Positions 30,592 to 39,895 of a DNA stretch of 64,000 bases are shown here, piece by piece. The position numbers and the translations under genes were made by a program. The DNA is taken from the NCBI RefSeq assembly GCF_017052465.1, contig NZ_JAFHKT010000148.1, positions 186,001 to 250,000 on the forward strand. The letters are read 5' to 3'. The number at the start of each line of letters is the position of its first letter. Within the stretch, counting starts at the first letter, position 1. The DNA comes from Arthrobacter pascens. GTDB lineage: Bacteria > Actinomycetota > Actinomycetes > Actinomycetales > Micrococcaceae. Below the pieces are notes generated by a model. The model made no database searches. It was given only the letters and a program-made list of their open reading frames with translations, and was not told the DNA's origin.

Positions 30592-31496
30592 TCGTGGACC
30601 AGGCGGGCCATGATGTCCTCCAACGCCTCGCACACCATCATCACGGACGCCCGCTTGAGGTTCTCCGGCCGGGCCAGGATGTCGATCCTGCGGCGCGTGC
30701 TGATCCCCCTGAGCGGGCGCAACACAATGTCCGGATTCAGCACGGGCCGCGCCGTATGCCTGGGCAGCAGCCCGATCACGCCGCCCGCCGCCACCAGGGC
30801 CGCCACCGTGGAGTAGTCGTTGATGCGGTGCACAATGTTCAGCTCACGGCTGGAAACGGCGGCAACAGCGGACAGCACGTCCGCGGGTGAGTAGCCCGTG
30901 CGGCTGGTCACCCAGGGTTCGCTGACGACGTCGTCCGGTTCCAGTGACGGCTGGGCGGCGAGCCGGTGTCCCGCCGGAAGGGCCACGTCGAGGGGCTCAT
31001 GCGCGAGGGGAATCACCGCCACCCGCTCAGTGGGCCAGCGCGGGCTGTGGTCCATGCGGTGGGCTAGCACCAGGTCGTACCGTGCCGTGAGGGCGGGGAA
31101 ATCCTGCTGAGCCACGTCCTCGTCAAACAGCTGGACCTTCGGCTTGTCGGACCCGTCCAGCAGACGCGCGAGCGGGGCGAACAGCGCCTGCCCTGCGCTG
31201 TGGAACCCGCTCACCGTCACCGGCGCCACCGTGGATCCACGGTAGGCGCCGATCGCCATGCGGGCATCGGCCATGGCGCTGACGACGGCGGCCCCGGCGT
31301 CCGCCAGCACCTGGCCGGCCTCCGTGAGGACCAGGTTCCTGCCCTCCTTGCGCGTGAGCGGAACCTCCACGCTCTTCTGCAGCTGTGCCAGCTGCTGGGA
31401 GACCGCCGACGGCGTGACAAGCAGTGTGTCCGCCACGGCTTTGACACTTCCGAGGGCCCCAAGCTCGCGCAGCATTTCAAGCTGGTGGATTTCCAT
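30588..31496 (-). CDS. LysR family regulator, divergent from tdh-kbl
   Basis: A 302-residue LysR-type regulator. An N-terminal helix-turn-helix (GSVKAVADTLLVTPSAVSQQLAQLQ) is followed by a two-lobed effector domain. It is divergent from tdh-kbl across a 138-base gap with a T-N11-A dyad (31513-31526), so it probably controls threonine catabolism, and itself, with an amino-acid-related effector. The effector cannot be read from sequence. Confidence 0.9.
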   Translation of the reverse strand: MEIHQLEMLRELGALGSVKAVADTLLVTPSAVSQQLAQLQKSVEVPLTRKEGRNLVLTEAGQVLADAGAAVVSAMADARMAIGAYRGSTVAPVTVSGFHSAGQALFAPLARLLDGSDKPKVQLFDEDVAQQDFPALTARYDLVLAHRMDHSPRWPTERVAVIPLAHEPLDVALPAGHRLAAQPSLEPDDVVSEPWVTSRTGYSPADVLSAVAAVSSRELNIVHRINDYSTVAALVAAGGVIGLLPRHTARPVLNPDIVLRPLRGISTRRRIDILARPENLKRASVMMVCEALEDIMARLVHD

Positions 31497-31512
31497 GGCC
31501 CCATCCTATGCC

Positions 31513-31526
31513 TTAGCAATTCCTAA
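31513..31526. promoter_or_regulatory. LysR-type operator (TTAG-N6-CTAA)
   Basis: TTAGCAATTCCTAA fits the LysR T-N11-A pattern and is a dyad with one mismatch. It sits 16 bases upstream of the lysR start codon and about 110 bases upstream of tdh. Confidence 0.5.
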
Positions 31527-31634
31527 ATCGTCGATTGAGAAGAATCCCCTTGTGCTAACGCGTTGGAGTGGCTCTAATGAAGGGAGATTCCGCCCCGCAT
31601 GCCGCTTGAGCGCATGCCCAACGTAAGGATGCCA

Positions 31635-32681
31635 ATGAAGGCCCTGTACAAGGCCGGCGCTCACGCCGGGTTCGAGCTGGTCGACCGTCCGGAGCCTGAG
31701 GCGGGCCCCGATGACGTTAAAATCCGTGTGATGACCACGGGCATCTGCGGCACGGACCTGCATATCCAGTCGTGGGACGCCTGGGCCCAGGGCATCATCC
31801 AGGCGCCCCTCATCGCCGGGCACGAGTTCTACGGCGAGGTGGTGGAAATCGGCGAAGACGTCCGGGACGTCAAGGTGGGGGACCGTGTTTCCGGCGAGGG
31901 GCACGTGGTCTGCGGCATCTGCCGGAACTGCCGCGCGGGGCGGCGTCAGATGTGCATCCACACGGTGAGCGTCGGCGTGCAGCGGGACGGTGCATTCGCC
32001 GAATACGTGGTCATTCCGGAAACCAACGTGTGGGTCCACCAGGATCCCTCCGTGACGCCGGAGCTCGGGGCGATCTTCGACCCCTTCGGCAACGCCGTCC
32101 ACACCGCCCTGAGCTTTCCCCTGGTCGGCGAGGACGTGCTGATCACCGGCGCCGGGCCCATCGGTCTCATGGCCATCGCGGTGGCCCGCCACGCCGGCGC
32201 CCGCAAGATCGCCATCACGGACGTTTCGGCCCCGCGGCTGGAGCTGGCCCGCCAGCTCGGCGTTGACCTGGCCATCGACGTCTCCAAGACGCGTGTCCGG
32301 GAGGCACAGCGCGAGTTGGGCATGCGCGAGGGCTTCGACATCGGACTGGAAATGTCCGGCCACCCCACCGCCCTGCCGGAAATGATCGACAACATGAACC
32401 ACGGCGGCCGCATCGCCATGCTGGGCCTGCCCAGCCAGTCGATCGACATCGACTGGGGCAAGGTGGTCACCCACATGCTGACCCTGAAGGGTATCTACGG
32501 CCGCGAAATGTTCGAGACCTGGTACGCCATGAGCGCCATGCTGTCCTCCAACCGCACCCTGCACGCCAACATCTCCGCCGTGGTCACGGACGTGCTGCCG
32601 GCGGCGCAATGGGAGAAGGGCTTCGAAATTGCCCGCGCGGGCGTCGGCGGCAAGGTTGTGCTCGACTGGTCAGACGTCTGA
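31635..32681 (+). CDS. tdh: L-threonine 3-dehydrogenase
   Basis: A 348-residue zinc-dependent medium-chain dehydrogenase that oxidises threonine with NAD to 2-amino-3-ketobutyrate. It aligns closely in memory with E. coli Tdh: [75 protein letters not shown]. The catalytic-zinc Cys and His residues are kept. Only the first part of the structural-zinc set is clear (CGICRNC...GRRQMC). The ATG at 31635 fits the family start and has AAGGA five bases upstream; 31599 is an in-frame alternative. It is followed by kbl, giving the full threonine-to-glycine pathway. Confidence 0.95.
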   Translation: MKALYKAGAHAGFELVDRPEPEAGPDDVKIRVMTTGICGTDLHIQSWDAWAQGIIQAPLIAGHEFYGEVVEIGEDVRDVKVGDRVSGEGHVVCGICRNCRAGRRQMCIHTVSVGVQRDGAFAEYVVIPETNVWVHQDPSVTPELGAIFDPFGNAVHTALSFPLVGEDVLITGAGPIGLMAIAVARHAGARKIAITDVSAPRLELARQLGVDLAIDVSKTRVREAQRELGMREGFDIGLEMSGHPTALPEMIDNMNHGGRIAMLGLPSQSIDIDWGKVVTHMLTLKGIYGREMFETWYAMSAMLSSNRTLHANISAVVTDVLPAAQWEKGFEIARAGVGGKVVLDWSDV

Positions 32682-32752
32682 ACCGACCTCCCGCAGCGCC
32701 GCACCCATTCATCAAGAAAACACGAGACTTACCACGAGCCGAGGAGCACCCC

Positions 32753-33949
32753 ATGTATTCAGCCATCAAGGACCAGCTGCGCAGCGAACTGGATGAGATC
32801 CGCGCTGCCGGCCTCTACAAGACCGAGCGGCACATCGATTCCCCCCAGGCCAACCGCATCGCCGCAGGCCAGATCGGGCAGGACACCTCACAGGTCCTGA
32901 ACTTCTGCGCCAACAATTATCTCGGCCTGGCCGACCACCCGGACATCATCGCCGCGGCCAAGGCTGCCATGGACGAACGCGGCTTCGGCATGGCCAGCGT
33001 GCGGTTCATCTGCGGCACCCAGGACCTCCACCTGCAGCTTGAAGCCCGTGTGTCCACGTTCCTCGGAACGGAGGACACCATCCTGTTCTCCAGTTGCTTC
33101 GATGCGAACGGCGGCGTCTTCGAATCGCTCTTCGGACCGGAAGATGCCGTCATCTCCGACGCCCTGAACCACGCGTCGATCATCGACGGCATCCGGCTCT
33201 GCAAGGCGCAGCGCTACCGCTACGCCAACCAGGACATGGCAGACCTGGAGGCGAAGCTCCTGGAGGCCAAGGACGCCCGCCGCAAGATCATCGTCACGGA
33301 CGGAGTCTTCTCGATGGACGGCTACCTGGCGCCGCTGGCGGCCATCTGCGACCTCGCCGAAAAGCATGATGCCCTGGTCATGGTGGATGACTCCCACGCC
33401 GTGGGCTTCATGGGCGCCACCGGCGCGGGAACCCCGGAGCACGCCGGTGTGTCTGACCGCGTGGACATCTACACGGGTACCTTCGGAAAGGCACTCGGAG
33501 GGGCATCGGGCGGCTATGTCTCCGGCCGCCGCGAAGTCATTGCCATGTTGCGGCAGAAGGCCCGCCCTTACCTGTTCTCCAATTCCGTGGCCCCCGCCAT
33601 CGTGGCTGCCACCATCAAGGCCCTCGACCTCGTGGAGACCTCCGGCGAACTGCGGACCCGCCTGTTCGAGAATGCGGCGCTGTTCCGCCGCCGCATGACG
33701 GAGGAAGGCTTTGAACTGCTCGACGGCGAACACGCGATTGTTCCGGTGATGTTCGGCGACGCCGTCCAGGCGGCGAAAGTTGCCGATCAGATGCTGCAGA
33801 ACGGGGTCTTCGTCACGGCCTTCAGCTTCCCTGTGGTGCCGCGGGGAGCGGCCCGCATCCGCGTGCAGCTGTCGGCGGCGCACAGTGCCGACGACGTCGA
33901 GACCTGCGTGCAGGCCTTCGTCAAGAGCCGGAATGCGGTCGCTGCCTAG
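32753..33949 (+). CDS. kbl: Glycine C-acetyltransferase (2-amino-3-ketobutyrate CoA ligase)
   Basis: A 398-residue PLP enzyme of the alpha-oxoamine synthase family. It cleaves 2-amino-3-ketobutyrate with CoA into glycine and acetyl-CoA. The PLP lysine is Lys246 ([15 protein letters not shown]). [17 protein letters not shown] carries the PLP Asp and His contacts, and [14 protein letters not shown] is the family start. GAGGAG lies before the ATG at 32753. It is 71 bases downstream of tdh and presumably co-transcribed. Confidence 0.96.
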   Translation: MYSAIKDQLRSELDEIRAAGLYKTERHIDSPQANRIAAGQIGQDTSQVLNFCANNYLGLADHPDIIAAAKAAMDERGFGMASVRFICGTQDLHLQLEARVSTFLGTEDTILFSSCFDANGGVFESLFGPEDAVISDALNHASIIDGIRLCKAQRYRYANQDMADLEAKLLEAKDARRKIIVTDGVFSMDGYLAPLAAICDLAEKHDALVMVDDSHAVGFMGATGAGTPEHAGVSDRVDIYTGTFGKALGGASGGYVSGRREVIAMLRQKARPYLFSNSVAPAIVAATIKALDLVETSGELRTRLFENAALFRRRMTEEGFELLDGEHAIVPVMFGDAVQAAKVADQMLQNGVFVTAFSFPVVPRGAARIRVQLSAAHSADDVETCVQAFVKSRNAVAA

Positions 33950-33993
33950 CAGCAAGCCGAGGGAACCCACGATGCGTCTGCAAGGATGGAGCC

Positions 33994-35100
33994 ATGGCAG
34001 CAACCTATGACGTGGTCATTATCGGCGGCGGGATCGCGGGCCTGTCCCTGGCGTCCGCCCTGGCAGGCAAATGCAGCGTGGCGCTGGTCGAAGCCGAGCA
34101 GCAGTTGGCGTACCACACGTCCTCCCGTTCGGCCCGGCAACTGATCCCCAGTTATGGCCCGCCCGTGGTCCAGGAGCTCACGGTGCGCACCCTGGAGCTG
34201 ATCGCGGCGAGGGACGCCGAGCTTCCCGGCCCCGTGTTGTCCCCGCGGAGCTTCATGCTGATCGGCGACGACGAAACCGTCAGGTCGGAAGCCAGCGGGC
34301 AGATGCGAATAATCAGCCACGCCGAAGCCCTGGAGCTGTGCCCGGTCCTGAAGCCCGGAAGCTTCTCGGCGGCGGGCCTGGACACCGGTTCCTTCGGCTG
34401 CAACGCTCCGGTCCTGCTCGAAGACCACCGGGCGCGGGCCGTGGCCGCGGGTGCGGACATCATCACCGGCGCCCGGCTCCATTCGGCCCAGCGCCTCGGC
34501 AGCGGCTGGGAGGTCGGTGCAGGGCAGGAGGCTTTCCAGGCCGGCGTGCTCGTCAACGCCGCTGGAGCCTGGGCGGACGAAGTGGCGGTCATCAGCGGGG
34601 TGGAGAAGCTCGGACTCCAGCCGTACCGGCGCACGGCGGCGATTGCCGCCGTCGAGCATTCCCTTCCCGAGGGGAGCCCCATGGTGGCGGCAGCGGACGA
34701 CTCCTTCTACTTCCGCAGGGAGGGGGCGGATGTCCTGGTCTCGCCGTCGGAACACGTTGCCAGCGCAGCGGAGGACGCCCGGCCGTTCCCCGGCGATGTG
34801 GAGCGGCTGATCGCCCGGCTCAATTCCCTGACGACGCTGGGGATCGGCGCCGTCCGCACGGCATGGACGGGCCTGCGCACCGAAGCGGCCGACGGCGTGC
34901 CGGTAGCGGGGTTCGACGCCGAAGCAGCGGGTTTCTACTGGCTCGCCGGCCAGGGCGGGTACGGATTCCAAACGTCGTCCGCGATGGCCGAAATCGCCGC
35001 TGCCCAGATCCTTGCGGGACGCGGCGGCAGCGCGGGGGCGAGTCCGGAATCCCGGACAGCAGACGCGCTCGCCGCCACGCGGTGGTCCATCCGGCGCTGA
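33994..35100 (+). CDS. FAD-dependent oxidoreductase (DAO family)
   Basis: A 368-residue flavoprotein. The N-terminal Rossmann motif is VVIIGGGIAGLSLASAL (~7-23), a central NAAGAWAD block marks the DAO family, and the C-terminal FAD contact is WLAGQGGYGFQTS. It should oxidise an amine or imino acid such as glycine, sarcosine or a D-amino acid; the position after tdh-kbl makes glycine or a related amine a reasonable guess. AAGGAT six bases before ATG resembles a leaderless -10, but GGAG could also serve as a Shine-Dalgarno. It is followed at 11 bases by the hutI-like gene. Confidence 0.85.
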   Translation: MAATYDVVIIGGGIAGLSLASALAGKCSVALVEAEQQLAYHTSSRSARQLIPSYGPPVVQELTVRTLELIAARDAELPGPVLSPRSFMLIGDDETVRSEASGQMRIISHAEALELCPVLKPGSFSAAGLDTGSFGCNAPVLLEDHRARAVAAGADIITGARLHSAQRLGSGWEVGAGQEAFQAGVLVNAAGAWADEVAVISGVEKLGLQPYRRTAAIAAVEHSLPEGSPMVAAADDSFYFRREGADVLVSPSEHVASAAEDARPFPGDVERLIARLNSLTTLGIGAVRTAWTGLRTEAADGVPVAGFDAEAAGFYWLAGQGGYGFQTSSAMAEIAAAQILAGRGGSAGASPESRTADALAATRWSIRR

Positions 35101-35111
35101 AGAATGGAGTC

Positions 35112-36323
35112 ATGAGCACCCTCCTCACCAATCTCGGCGAACTGATGACCCAGGACAGCGAACAGCGTGTGCTACGGAACGCCGCGGTGGTGATCGAGGG
35201 GGAACGGATCGCCTGGCTCGGAGCCGCCGCGGACGCGCCGGCGGCTGACGATTCCTACGACGCCCAAGGCCGTGCCCTGCTGCCCGGCTGGGTGGATTCG
35301 CATACGCACCTGATCTTCGCCGGTGACCGGACCGCAGAGTTTGAGGCGCGGATGGCGGGGGAGCAGTACAACGCCGGCGGCATCGCCGTCACCACCGGGG
35401 CCACGCGCGGCACCGGGGACTATGACCTCACCCGGCTAGCACTGGGGAGGGTCGCGGAGGCGGTTTCGCAGGGCACCACGTATCTGGAGACCAAGACGGG
35501 CTACGGCCTGGACGTGGAGCAGGAGGCGCGGAGCGCGCGGATCGCGTCCACGGTGGCCGACGAAGTCACTTACCTCGGGGCGCACCTGGTGCCGGCGGGC
35601 ATGGATGCCGACGAGTACACGGAGCTTGTCTGCGGTGCCATGCTGGAAGCGGTCCGCCCGTACGCGCAGTGGGCCGACGTGTTCTGCGAACGGGGCGCCT
35701 TCACCGAGGAGCAGTCGCGCCGCGTGCTGCAGGCCTGCCGCGCCGCCGGCCTCGGGCTGCGCGTCCACGGCAACCAGCTGGGTCCCGGAGCGGGCGTCAG
35801 GCTCGCCGTCGAGTTCGGCGCCGCCAGCGTGGACCATGTGAACTACCTGTCCGACGAGGACGTCGAGGCGCTGGCCGCCAGCTGGTCCGGGTGGAATGGC
35901 GGCGCCGGCGTCGACTCGCGCGGCACGGTGGCGACGTGCCTGCCGGCCTGCGATCTCTCCACCCGCCAGCCGCTCGCGCCGGCGAGGCGGCTTTTGGACG
36001 CCGGAGTGCCCGTGGCCCTGGCCTCCAACTGCAACCCGGGGACGTCCTACACGAGTTCCATGGCATACTGTGTGACCACCGCCGTGCTGCAGATGGGACT
36101 CAGCGTCCACGAGGCCGTCCGCGCCGCGACGTACGGCGGCGCCCTGGCGCTGGGGCGTGAGTCGGGGAACGACGCCGACGGTGAACGCGCAGTGGGGTCG
36201 ATCGCCGTCGGGAACCGTGCAGACCTGCATCTGCTCAATGCGCCCTCGGTCACGCATCTGGCCTACCGCCCGGGAATGCCGCTGACTCACGCCGTGTGGC
36301 GCGCCGGGGTGCGGGCACGCTAG
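35112..36323 (+). CDS. hutI: Imidazolonepropionase-like amidohydrolase
   Basis: A 403-residue amidohydrolase matching HutI, which opens the imidazolone ring in histidine breakdown. Family blocks: VDSHTHLIFAGDR, TYLETKTGYGL, VTYLGAHLVP, DVFCERGAFTEEQ, HGNQLGPGAGVRLAVEFGA, SVDHVNYL. The metal His pair (HTH) and later His residues are kept. In the last-strand motif, usually T-D-x-N-P-G, the expected metal Asp reads Asn306 (ASNCNPGTS). No hutU, hutH or hutG lies within the window. GGAG sits two bases before ATG. It probably shares a transcript with the FAD oxidoreductase gene. Confidence 0.85.
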   Translation: MSTLLTNLGELMTQDSEQRVLRNAAVVIEGERIAWLGAAADAPAADDSYDAQGRALLPGWVDSHTHLIFAGDRTAEFEARMAGEQYNAGGIAVTTGATRGTGDYDLTRLALGRVAEAVSQGTTYLETKTGYGLDVEQEARSARIASTVADEVTYLGAHLVPAGMDADEYTELVCGAMLEAVRPYAQWADVFCERGAFTEEQSRRVLQACRAAGLGLRVHGNQLGPGAGVRLAVEFGAASVDHVNYLSDEDVEALAASWSGWNGGAGVDSRGTVATCLPACDLSTRQPLAPARRLLDAGVPVALASNCNPGTSYTSSMAYCVTTAVLQMGLSVHEAVRAATYGGALALGRESGNDADGERAVGSIAVGNRADLHLLNAPSVTHLAYRPGMPLTHAVWRAGVRAR

Positions 36324-36373
36324 CACCGGGGATCCAAACCCGCCACTTGACGTTAGATGATCGTTTGCGGTCT

Positions 36374-36381
36374 GTTACAAT
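36374..36381 (+). promoter_or_regulatory. Extended -10 promoter of the DeoR gene
   Basis: TGTTACAAT (36373-36381) is an extended -10, with A/T-rich sequence on both sides, unusual for this genome. Nearby TTAGATGATCGTTT and TTTTATGATGGC look like related half-sites that may be the regulator's own operator. Confidence 0.5.
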
Positions 36382-36428
36382 CAAAAAACGTCATTTTATG
36401 ATGGCAGTTTGATCACCGAGAGGCTAGC

Positions 36429-37238
36429 ATGACCCGCACCGACCGACTGACGGCGATCCTGGATCTCCTTGCCAAAACCGGGCAGGTGGAGGTGGACGAA
36501 ATCGTCACCCGGCTCGGAGTCTCGCCGGCCACGGCCAGGCGCGACCTGGACAGCCTGGCCAAGCGGCGGCTGCTGACCCGGACCCGGGGCGGCGCTACCA
36601 CCGGTGCCCTCGCTTACGACCTCCCCGGACGGTACAACCGCGACGACCACGCGGTGGCCAAGCAGGAGATCGCCTTGGCGGCCTCGGCCCTCATCTCGCC
36701 GGGCATGGTCATCGGGCTCTGCGGCGGCACCACGAGCACCGCCCTGGCCCAGATCCTGGCCACCCGTGAGGACCTCAACTCGCCGTCCAACCAGCCCACC
36801 CTGACAGTGGTCACCAACGCCATCAACATCGCCGGACAGCTGGCGGTGCGGCCCAACATCAAGGTCATGGTGACCGGCGGCGTCCTCAATCCGCGCTCGT
36901 ACGAGCTGGTGGGGCCGTACACGGACATCATCATGCAGAAGGTGGTGCTGGACATCGCGTTCATCGGCGTCAACGGCATTGATCCCGAGGTGGGCCCCAC
37001 CAACACCGGAGAGGGTGAGGCTTCCGTCAATGCGCTGCTGGCCAGTCGCGCCAGCGTGTCCTACGTCATTGCGGACTCCTCCAAGGTGGGGCGCCGGGCC
37101 TTCGCCACCATGGACGGCTACGCGTTCACCAAGCTGATCACCGATTCCGGCATCTCCGCCAAGGACAAGGCCGCCTTCGAAGCCATCGGCACCGAAGTGA
37201 TCGTGGCACCGGAAACGCCGCGGACCCGGCAGGCCTGA
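36429..37238 (+). CDS. DeoR family transcriptional regulator
   Basis: A 269-residue DeoR-type regulator. A winged helix-turn-helix (VDEIVTRLGVSPATARRDLDSL) is followed by a DeoRC sensor domain of ribose-5-phosphate-isomerase fold (LCGGTTSTALAQIL, VTNAINIAGQL, TGGVLNPRSYELVGP, ADSSKVGRRAF). Members bind sugar phosphates. No sugar operon lies next to it, so the target is unknown. It may be autoregulated through the A/T-rich region upstream. Confidence 0.92.
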   Translation: MTRTDRLTAILDLLAKTGQVEVDEIVTRLGVSPATARRDLDSLAKRRLLTRTRGGATTGALAYDLPGRYNRDDHAVAKQEIALAASALISPGMVIGLCGGTTSTALAQILATREDLNSPSNQPTLTVVTNAINIAGQLAVRPNIKVMVTGGVLNPRSYELVGPYTDIIMQKVVLDIAFIGVNGIDPEVGPTNTGEGEASVNALLASRASVSYVIADSSKVGRRAFATMDGYAFTKLITDSGISAKDKAAFEAIGTEVIVAPETPRTRQA

Positions 37239-37270
37239 GCACGTAGAACCCCGGCGCCCGGTGGAAGGCC

Positions 37271-37951
37271 CTAGAAGACCACGGGCGGGGCGTCGAGGAC
37301 GGTCTCGTCCACCCGGCGGTCCACCCACTGCGTGAACGGCTGGTCCAGTTCGTACTTGCCGTCCCCGGTGCGCACCAGCATCCGGATCTCGGCGTTGTCC
37401 GGGTTGTTCAGCGACTCGAAGTACTCCACGGACCAGTGGAACCAGCGCATGCAGAACAGGCGCATCGTCAGGCCGTGCGTGACCAGGAGGGTGTTGGGGG
37501 AGTAGTCCGGCTTGGCCCAGTGCCGGTAGAGGGTCTCCATGAATGACGAAATACGGTCATACACGTCCGAACCGGACTCGCCCTCGCGGAACCGGTAGAA
37601 GAAATGGCCGTAGGCGTTGCGCAGCTCCTTCTGGTCCTCGATGTCGCCGGAGATCTGGAAATTGGCCCAGTCCTGCTCGCGGAGCCGGGGTTCCTCGATC
37701 ACCCGCTCTGTGAGGGAACCAAGGTTGAGTGCTTCCAGCGTCTGGTAGGCGCGCAGGTAGGGCGAGACATAGACGCTGACCTGCTGGCCGTCGAGCTCGC
37801 GCCGGATCCGTTCACCGGCGGCCTTTGCCTGGTCCACGCCCAAAGGCGTCAATGGAATCCGGTAGTCGGGCACCCGGTTGTAAATGGACGTGTCGGCATT
37901 GGCGGCGGACTGGCCGTGCCGGATCAGGATGATTTTCCCGGGCGCACTCAT
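37271..37951 (-). CDS. Histidine phosphatase family protein
   Basis: A 226-residue phosphoglycerate-mutase-like protein. It has the phospho-His motif LIRHGQSAANAD, the Arg of VSPYLRAYQT and the second His in LVTHGLTMRLF, so the active site is complete. The substrate is unknown; broad phosphatases of this type are common. It is convergent with the DeoR gene and divergent from the CPBP gene. Confidence 0.88.
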   Translation of the reverse strand: MSAPGKIILIRHGQSAANADTSIYNRVPDYRIPLTPLGVDQAKAAGERIRRELDGQQVSVYVSPYLRAYQTLEALNLGSLTERVIEEPRLREQDWANFQISGDIEDQKELRNAYGHFFYRFREGESGSDVYDRISSFMETLYRHWAKPDYSPNTLLVTHGLTMRLFCMRWFHWSVEYFESLNNPDNAEIRMLVRTGDGKYELDQPFTQWVDRRVDETVLDAPPVVF

Positions 37952-38035
37952 AGTTTCCCAGCATAGGGCCAGCCGGACACCAGGCAGCGGCAGTCACGTC
38001 CTGAAGCCCAACAGGTAAGTACCAGCAACAGCAGG

Positions 38036-38050
38036 CAAGATAGGAACATG
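38036..38050 (+). promoter_or_regulatory. Leaderless -10 promoter of the CPBP gene
   Basis: CAAGAT (38036-38041), six bases, then ATG at 38048. It shares an 11-mer with the ligA promoter at the same spacing. Confidence 0.45.
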
Positions 38051-38827
38051 TTGGTTCCTTCCCGCCGTCGCCTGCGGATCGAAATCTGGATAGTGCTGGG
38101 ACTGTCCCTGGGGCAGTCGGCCGTCTACTCCGTGGTGCAGCTGCTGGACAAGATGACCCAGGCGCCGCTGGCCCAGGGCACATCCACGCTGAACCGTTCG
38201 CAAAGCACGCGCGAGTATTTCGACCTGACCTACCAGCTCCTCGACATCATTTTCGCGCTGGTGCCAGTACTGCTGGTCATCTACTTCATGACGGAGCAGC
38301 GGCAGCCGAAGGCCGGCACGGGGTATGACAGCGGCTCGGCGTTCTGGAAGCTCGGGTTCGACTTTGCCCGCCCCGGACGGGACCTGCTCCAGGGACTGGG
38401 GCTGGCGGCCCTGATCGGCATTCCCTCGCTGGGGCTCTATGCGGCGGGCCGGGCGCTGGGTATTACGACGGCGATCATCCCCAGCGCCCTGGACGCGTAC
38501 TGGTGGACCATTCCGGTCCTTATTCTTTCCGCGATGCGCCACGCCGTGGTGGAGGAAGTCATCGTGGTGGGCTATCTCCTGGACCGCTTCGGAAAGCTCG
38601 GCTGGTCCGTGCCGCTGGCCATCTTCGCCAGCTCCATGCTCCGCGGCAGCTACCACCTCTACCAGGGCTTCGGGCCGTTCATTGGCAATGCCGTCATGGG
38701 CGTGGTGTTCGCATGGATCTATACCAAAACCCGGCGGGTGATGCCGCTGGTGATGGCTCACGCGCTGCTGGACATTGTGGCGTTTGTCGGCTTCAGCCTG
38801 TTCGGAAGGAGCGTCGGGCTGGGCTAG
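38048..38827 (+). CDS. CPBP family intramembrane metalloprotease-like protein
   Basis: A 259-residue membrane protein with about seven helices and the CPBP (Abi/CAAX) core. Motif 1 reads Glu169-Glu170 (VVEEVIVVGYLLDRFG) and motif 2 RGSYHLYQGFG has the His. The Arg of the usual EExxxR motif is replaced by a hydrophobic residue. This may mark a subfamily with changed or lost protease activity. It stands alone, with the histidine phosphatase gene divergent and the VOC gene convergent. Confidence 0.85.
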   Translation: MLVPSRRRLRIEIWIVLGLSLGQSAVYSVVQLLDKMTQAPLAQGTSTLNRSQSTREYFDLTYQLLDIIFALVPVLLVIYFMTEQRQPKAGTGYDSGSAFWKLGFDFARPGRDLLQGLGLAALIGIPSLGLYAAGRALGITTAIIPSALDAYWWTIPVLILSAMRHAVVEEVIVVGYLLDRFGKLGWSVPLAIFASSMLRGSYHLYQGFGPFIGNAVMGVVFAWIYTKTRRVMPLVMAHALLDIVAFVGFSLFGRSVGLG

Positions 38828-38862
38828 CCGCCGTGCAGAAGGTAATTCGGTGCGGAAAGTAA

Positions 38863-38914
38863 TTCGGCCGCCATCGGTGGGTGACGACATTGGCACCCGC
38901 TGATGGCGGCCGAA
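38863..38914 (+). terminator. 21-bp hairpin between convergent genes
   Basis: Arms 38863-38883 and 38894-38914 pair over 21 bases with two G-T pairs and a 10-base loop. Both wobble pairs would be G-U in plus-strand RNA. No T-run. It lies between the CPBP and VOC genes and could end both transcripts. Confidence 0.65.
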
Positions 38915-38943
38915 GTGTAGCGGCAGCATGCTGCCAAAGCGCG

Positions 38944-39576
38944 TCAGATAATGACGGCGCCTGCTGCGGTTTCGAACGTGACGGACAGGATGCCGGGGGT
39001 GCCGTGCGGAGCCACCCAGTTGACGGCGACATCCTCCAAGGGCCTTTCGACAGGCTCTCCGAGCCACTCGGTGACCCGTTCGGCGGACCCCGCGATGGTG
39101 AGGCTGGACATCTTGACGTTGCTGTCATAGGCGTTGGACGGGTGAAGGGAAGGATCGCCCTCCCACTTCAGCATGTACGGAACCTGCGGGTCTGCAATGA
39201 GGCCCAGGATTCCGATTTGCTTCCACACAAGTTCGCGGCCATCCGGGAACTTGCGGTTGCCGTTGACCGCGGCGCGTCCGAGACGCTCCTCGAACGGGGC
39301 GAGGTCGTCCACTTCGACGCACCAGCCCATCCAGCCACCGCCGGCGGCAGAGCGTGCACGCACGGCCTGCCCGAACGGGGCCTTGTCCGACGCCGGGTGG
39401 TCCAGGACCTCCACGACCTCCAGATATTTGTGTCCCGCGAGCGGGATAATCATGTTCCGAGTTCCGAAACGGGGGTGTACTCCACCCTTCACGGCTTCAA
39501 CGCCGAGGGCGGACGAAATACGTTCAGTGGTGGCCGCCAAGCCATCGTGTTCACAGGCGTAAGAGACGTGATCCAT
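38944..39576 (-). CDS. VOC (glyoxalase-like) family protein
   Basis: A 210-residue protein with paired beta-alpha-beta-beta-beta modules of the glyoxalase_3/VOC type (MDHVSYACEHDGLAATTERI; GTRNMIIPLAGHKYLEVVEV; GWMGWCVEVDDL). The His and Glu positions are compatible with metal binding, but no specific enzyme is recognised. ATG at 39576 has GAGG eight bases upstream; ATG at 39582 is also possible. A much longer frame upstream is not supported. The gene is divergent from the metX riboswitch. Confidence 0.82.
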   Translation of the reverse strand: MDHVSYACEHDGLAATTERISSALGVEAVKGGVHPRFGTRNMIIPLAGHKYLEVVEVLDHPASDKAPFGQAVRARSAAGGGWMGWCVEVDDLAPFEERLGRAAVNGNRKFPDGRELVWKQIGILGLIADPQVPYMLKWEGDPSLHPSNAYDSNVKMSSLTIAGSAERVTEWLGEPVERPLEDVAVNWVAPHGTPGILSVTFETAAGAVII

Positions 39577-39764
39577 GCGCATGCCCTCATCTTGGCATCT
39601 TGTGACGCGGCTCTCAGCTAAGGGTGCCCTAACACAATGGGATGTCTGCAAAAGAGTCGATTGCCGAGGCCTGCGCGCCCCTCGCTGCCAGCATCCAGGC
39701 GCCTCCGGAGTCACACAACCGTCACAATCTTCGCGCGGGCGGCGGCCCTTTTCGTAAGCTTGGT

Positions 39765-39848
39765 CCAGGTCATGAGTGCCAGCGACAGCCCCGGCTTGCT
39801 GGCCGGCAACCCTCCTTCCGCGGTGGGGTGCCCCGGGTGAAGACCTGG
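39765..39848 (+). promoter_or_regulatory. SAM-IV riboswitch upstream of metX
   Basis: P1 is a perfect 7-bp pairing of CCAGGTC (39765-39771) with GACCTGG (39842-39848). Between them lies the SAM-I/IV-type core: CATGAGTGCCAGCGA, then CTTGCTGGCCGGCAACCCTCC, then GGTGGGGTGCCCCGGGTGAA. This is the layout known for SAM-IV, found in actinobacteria. It lies 48 bases before the metX start and should reduce metX expression when S-adenosylmethionine is high. The rest of the 319-base gap 39577-39895 holds the promoter region; I see no other gene there. Confidence 0.88.
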
Positions 39849-39895
39849 CCTGCCGGTCAACTGGCGGCAGGCAAGCGCGTAGAAGAGGTATACCG

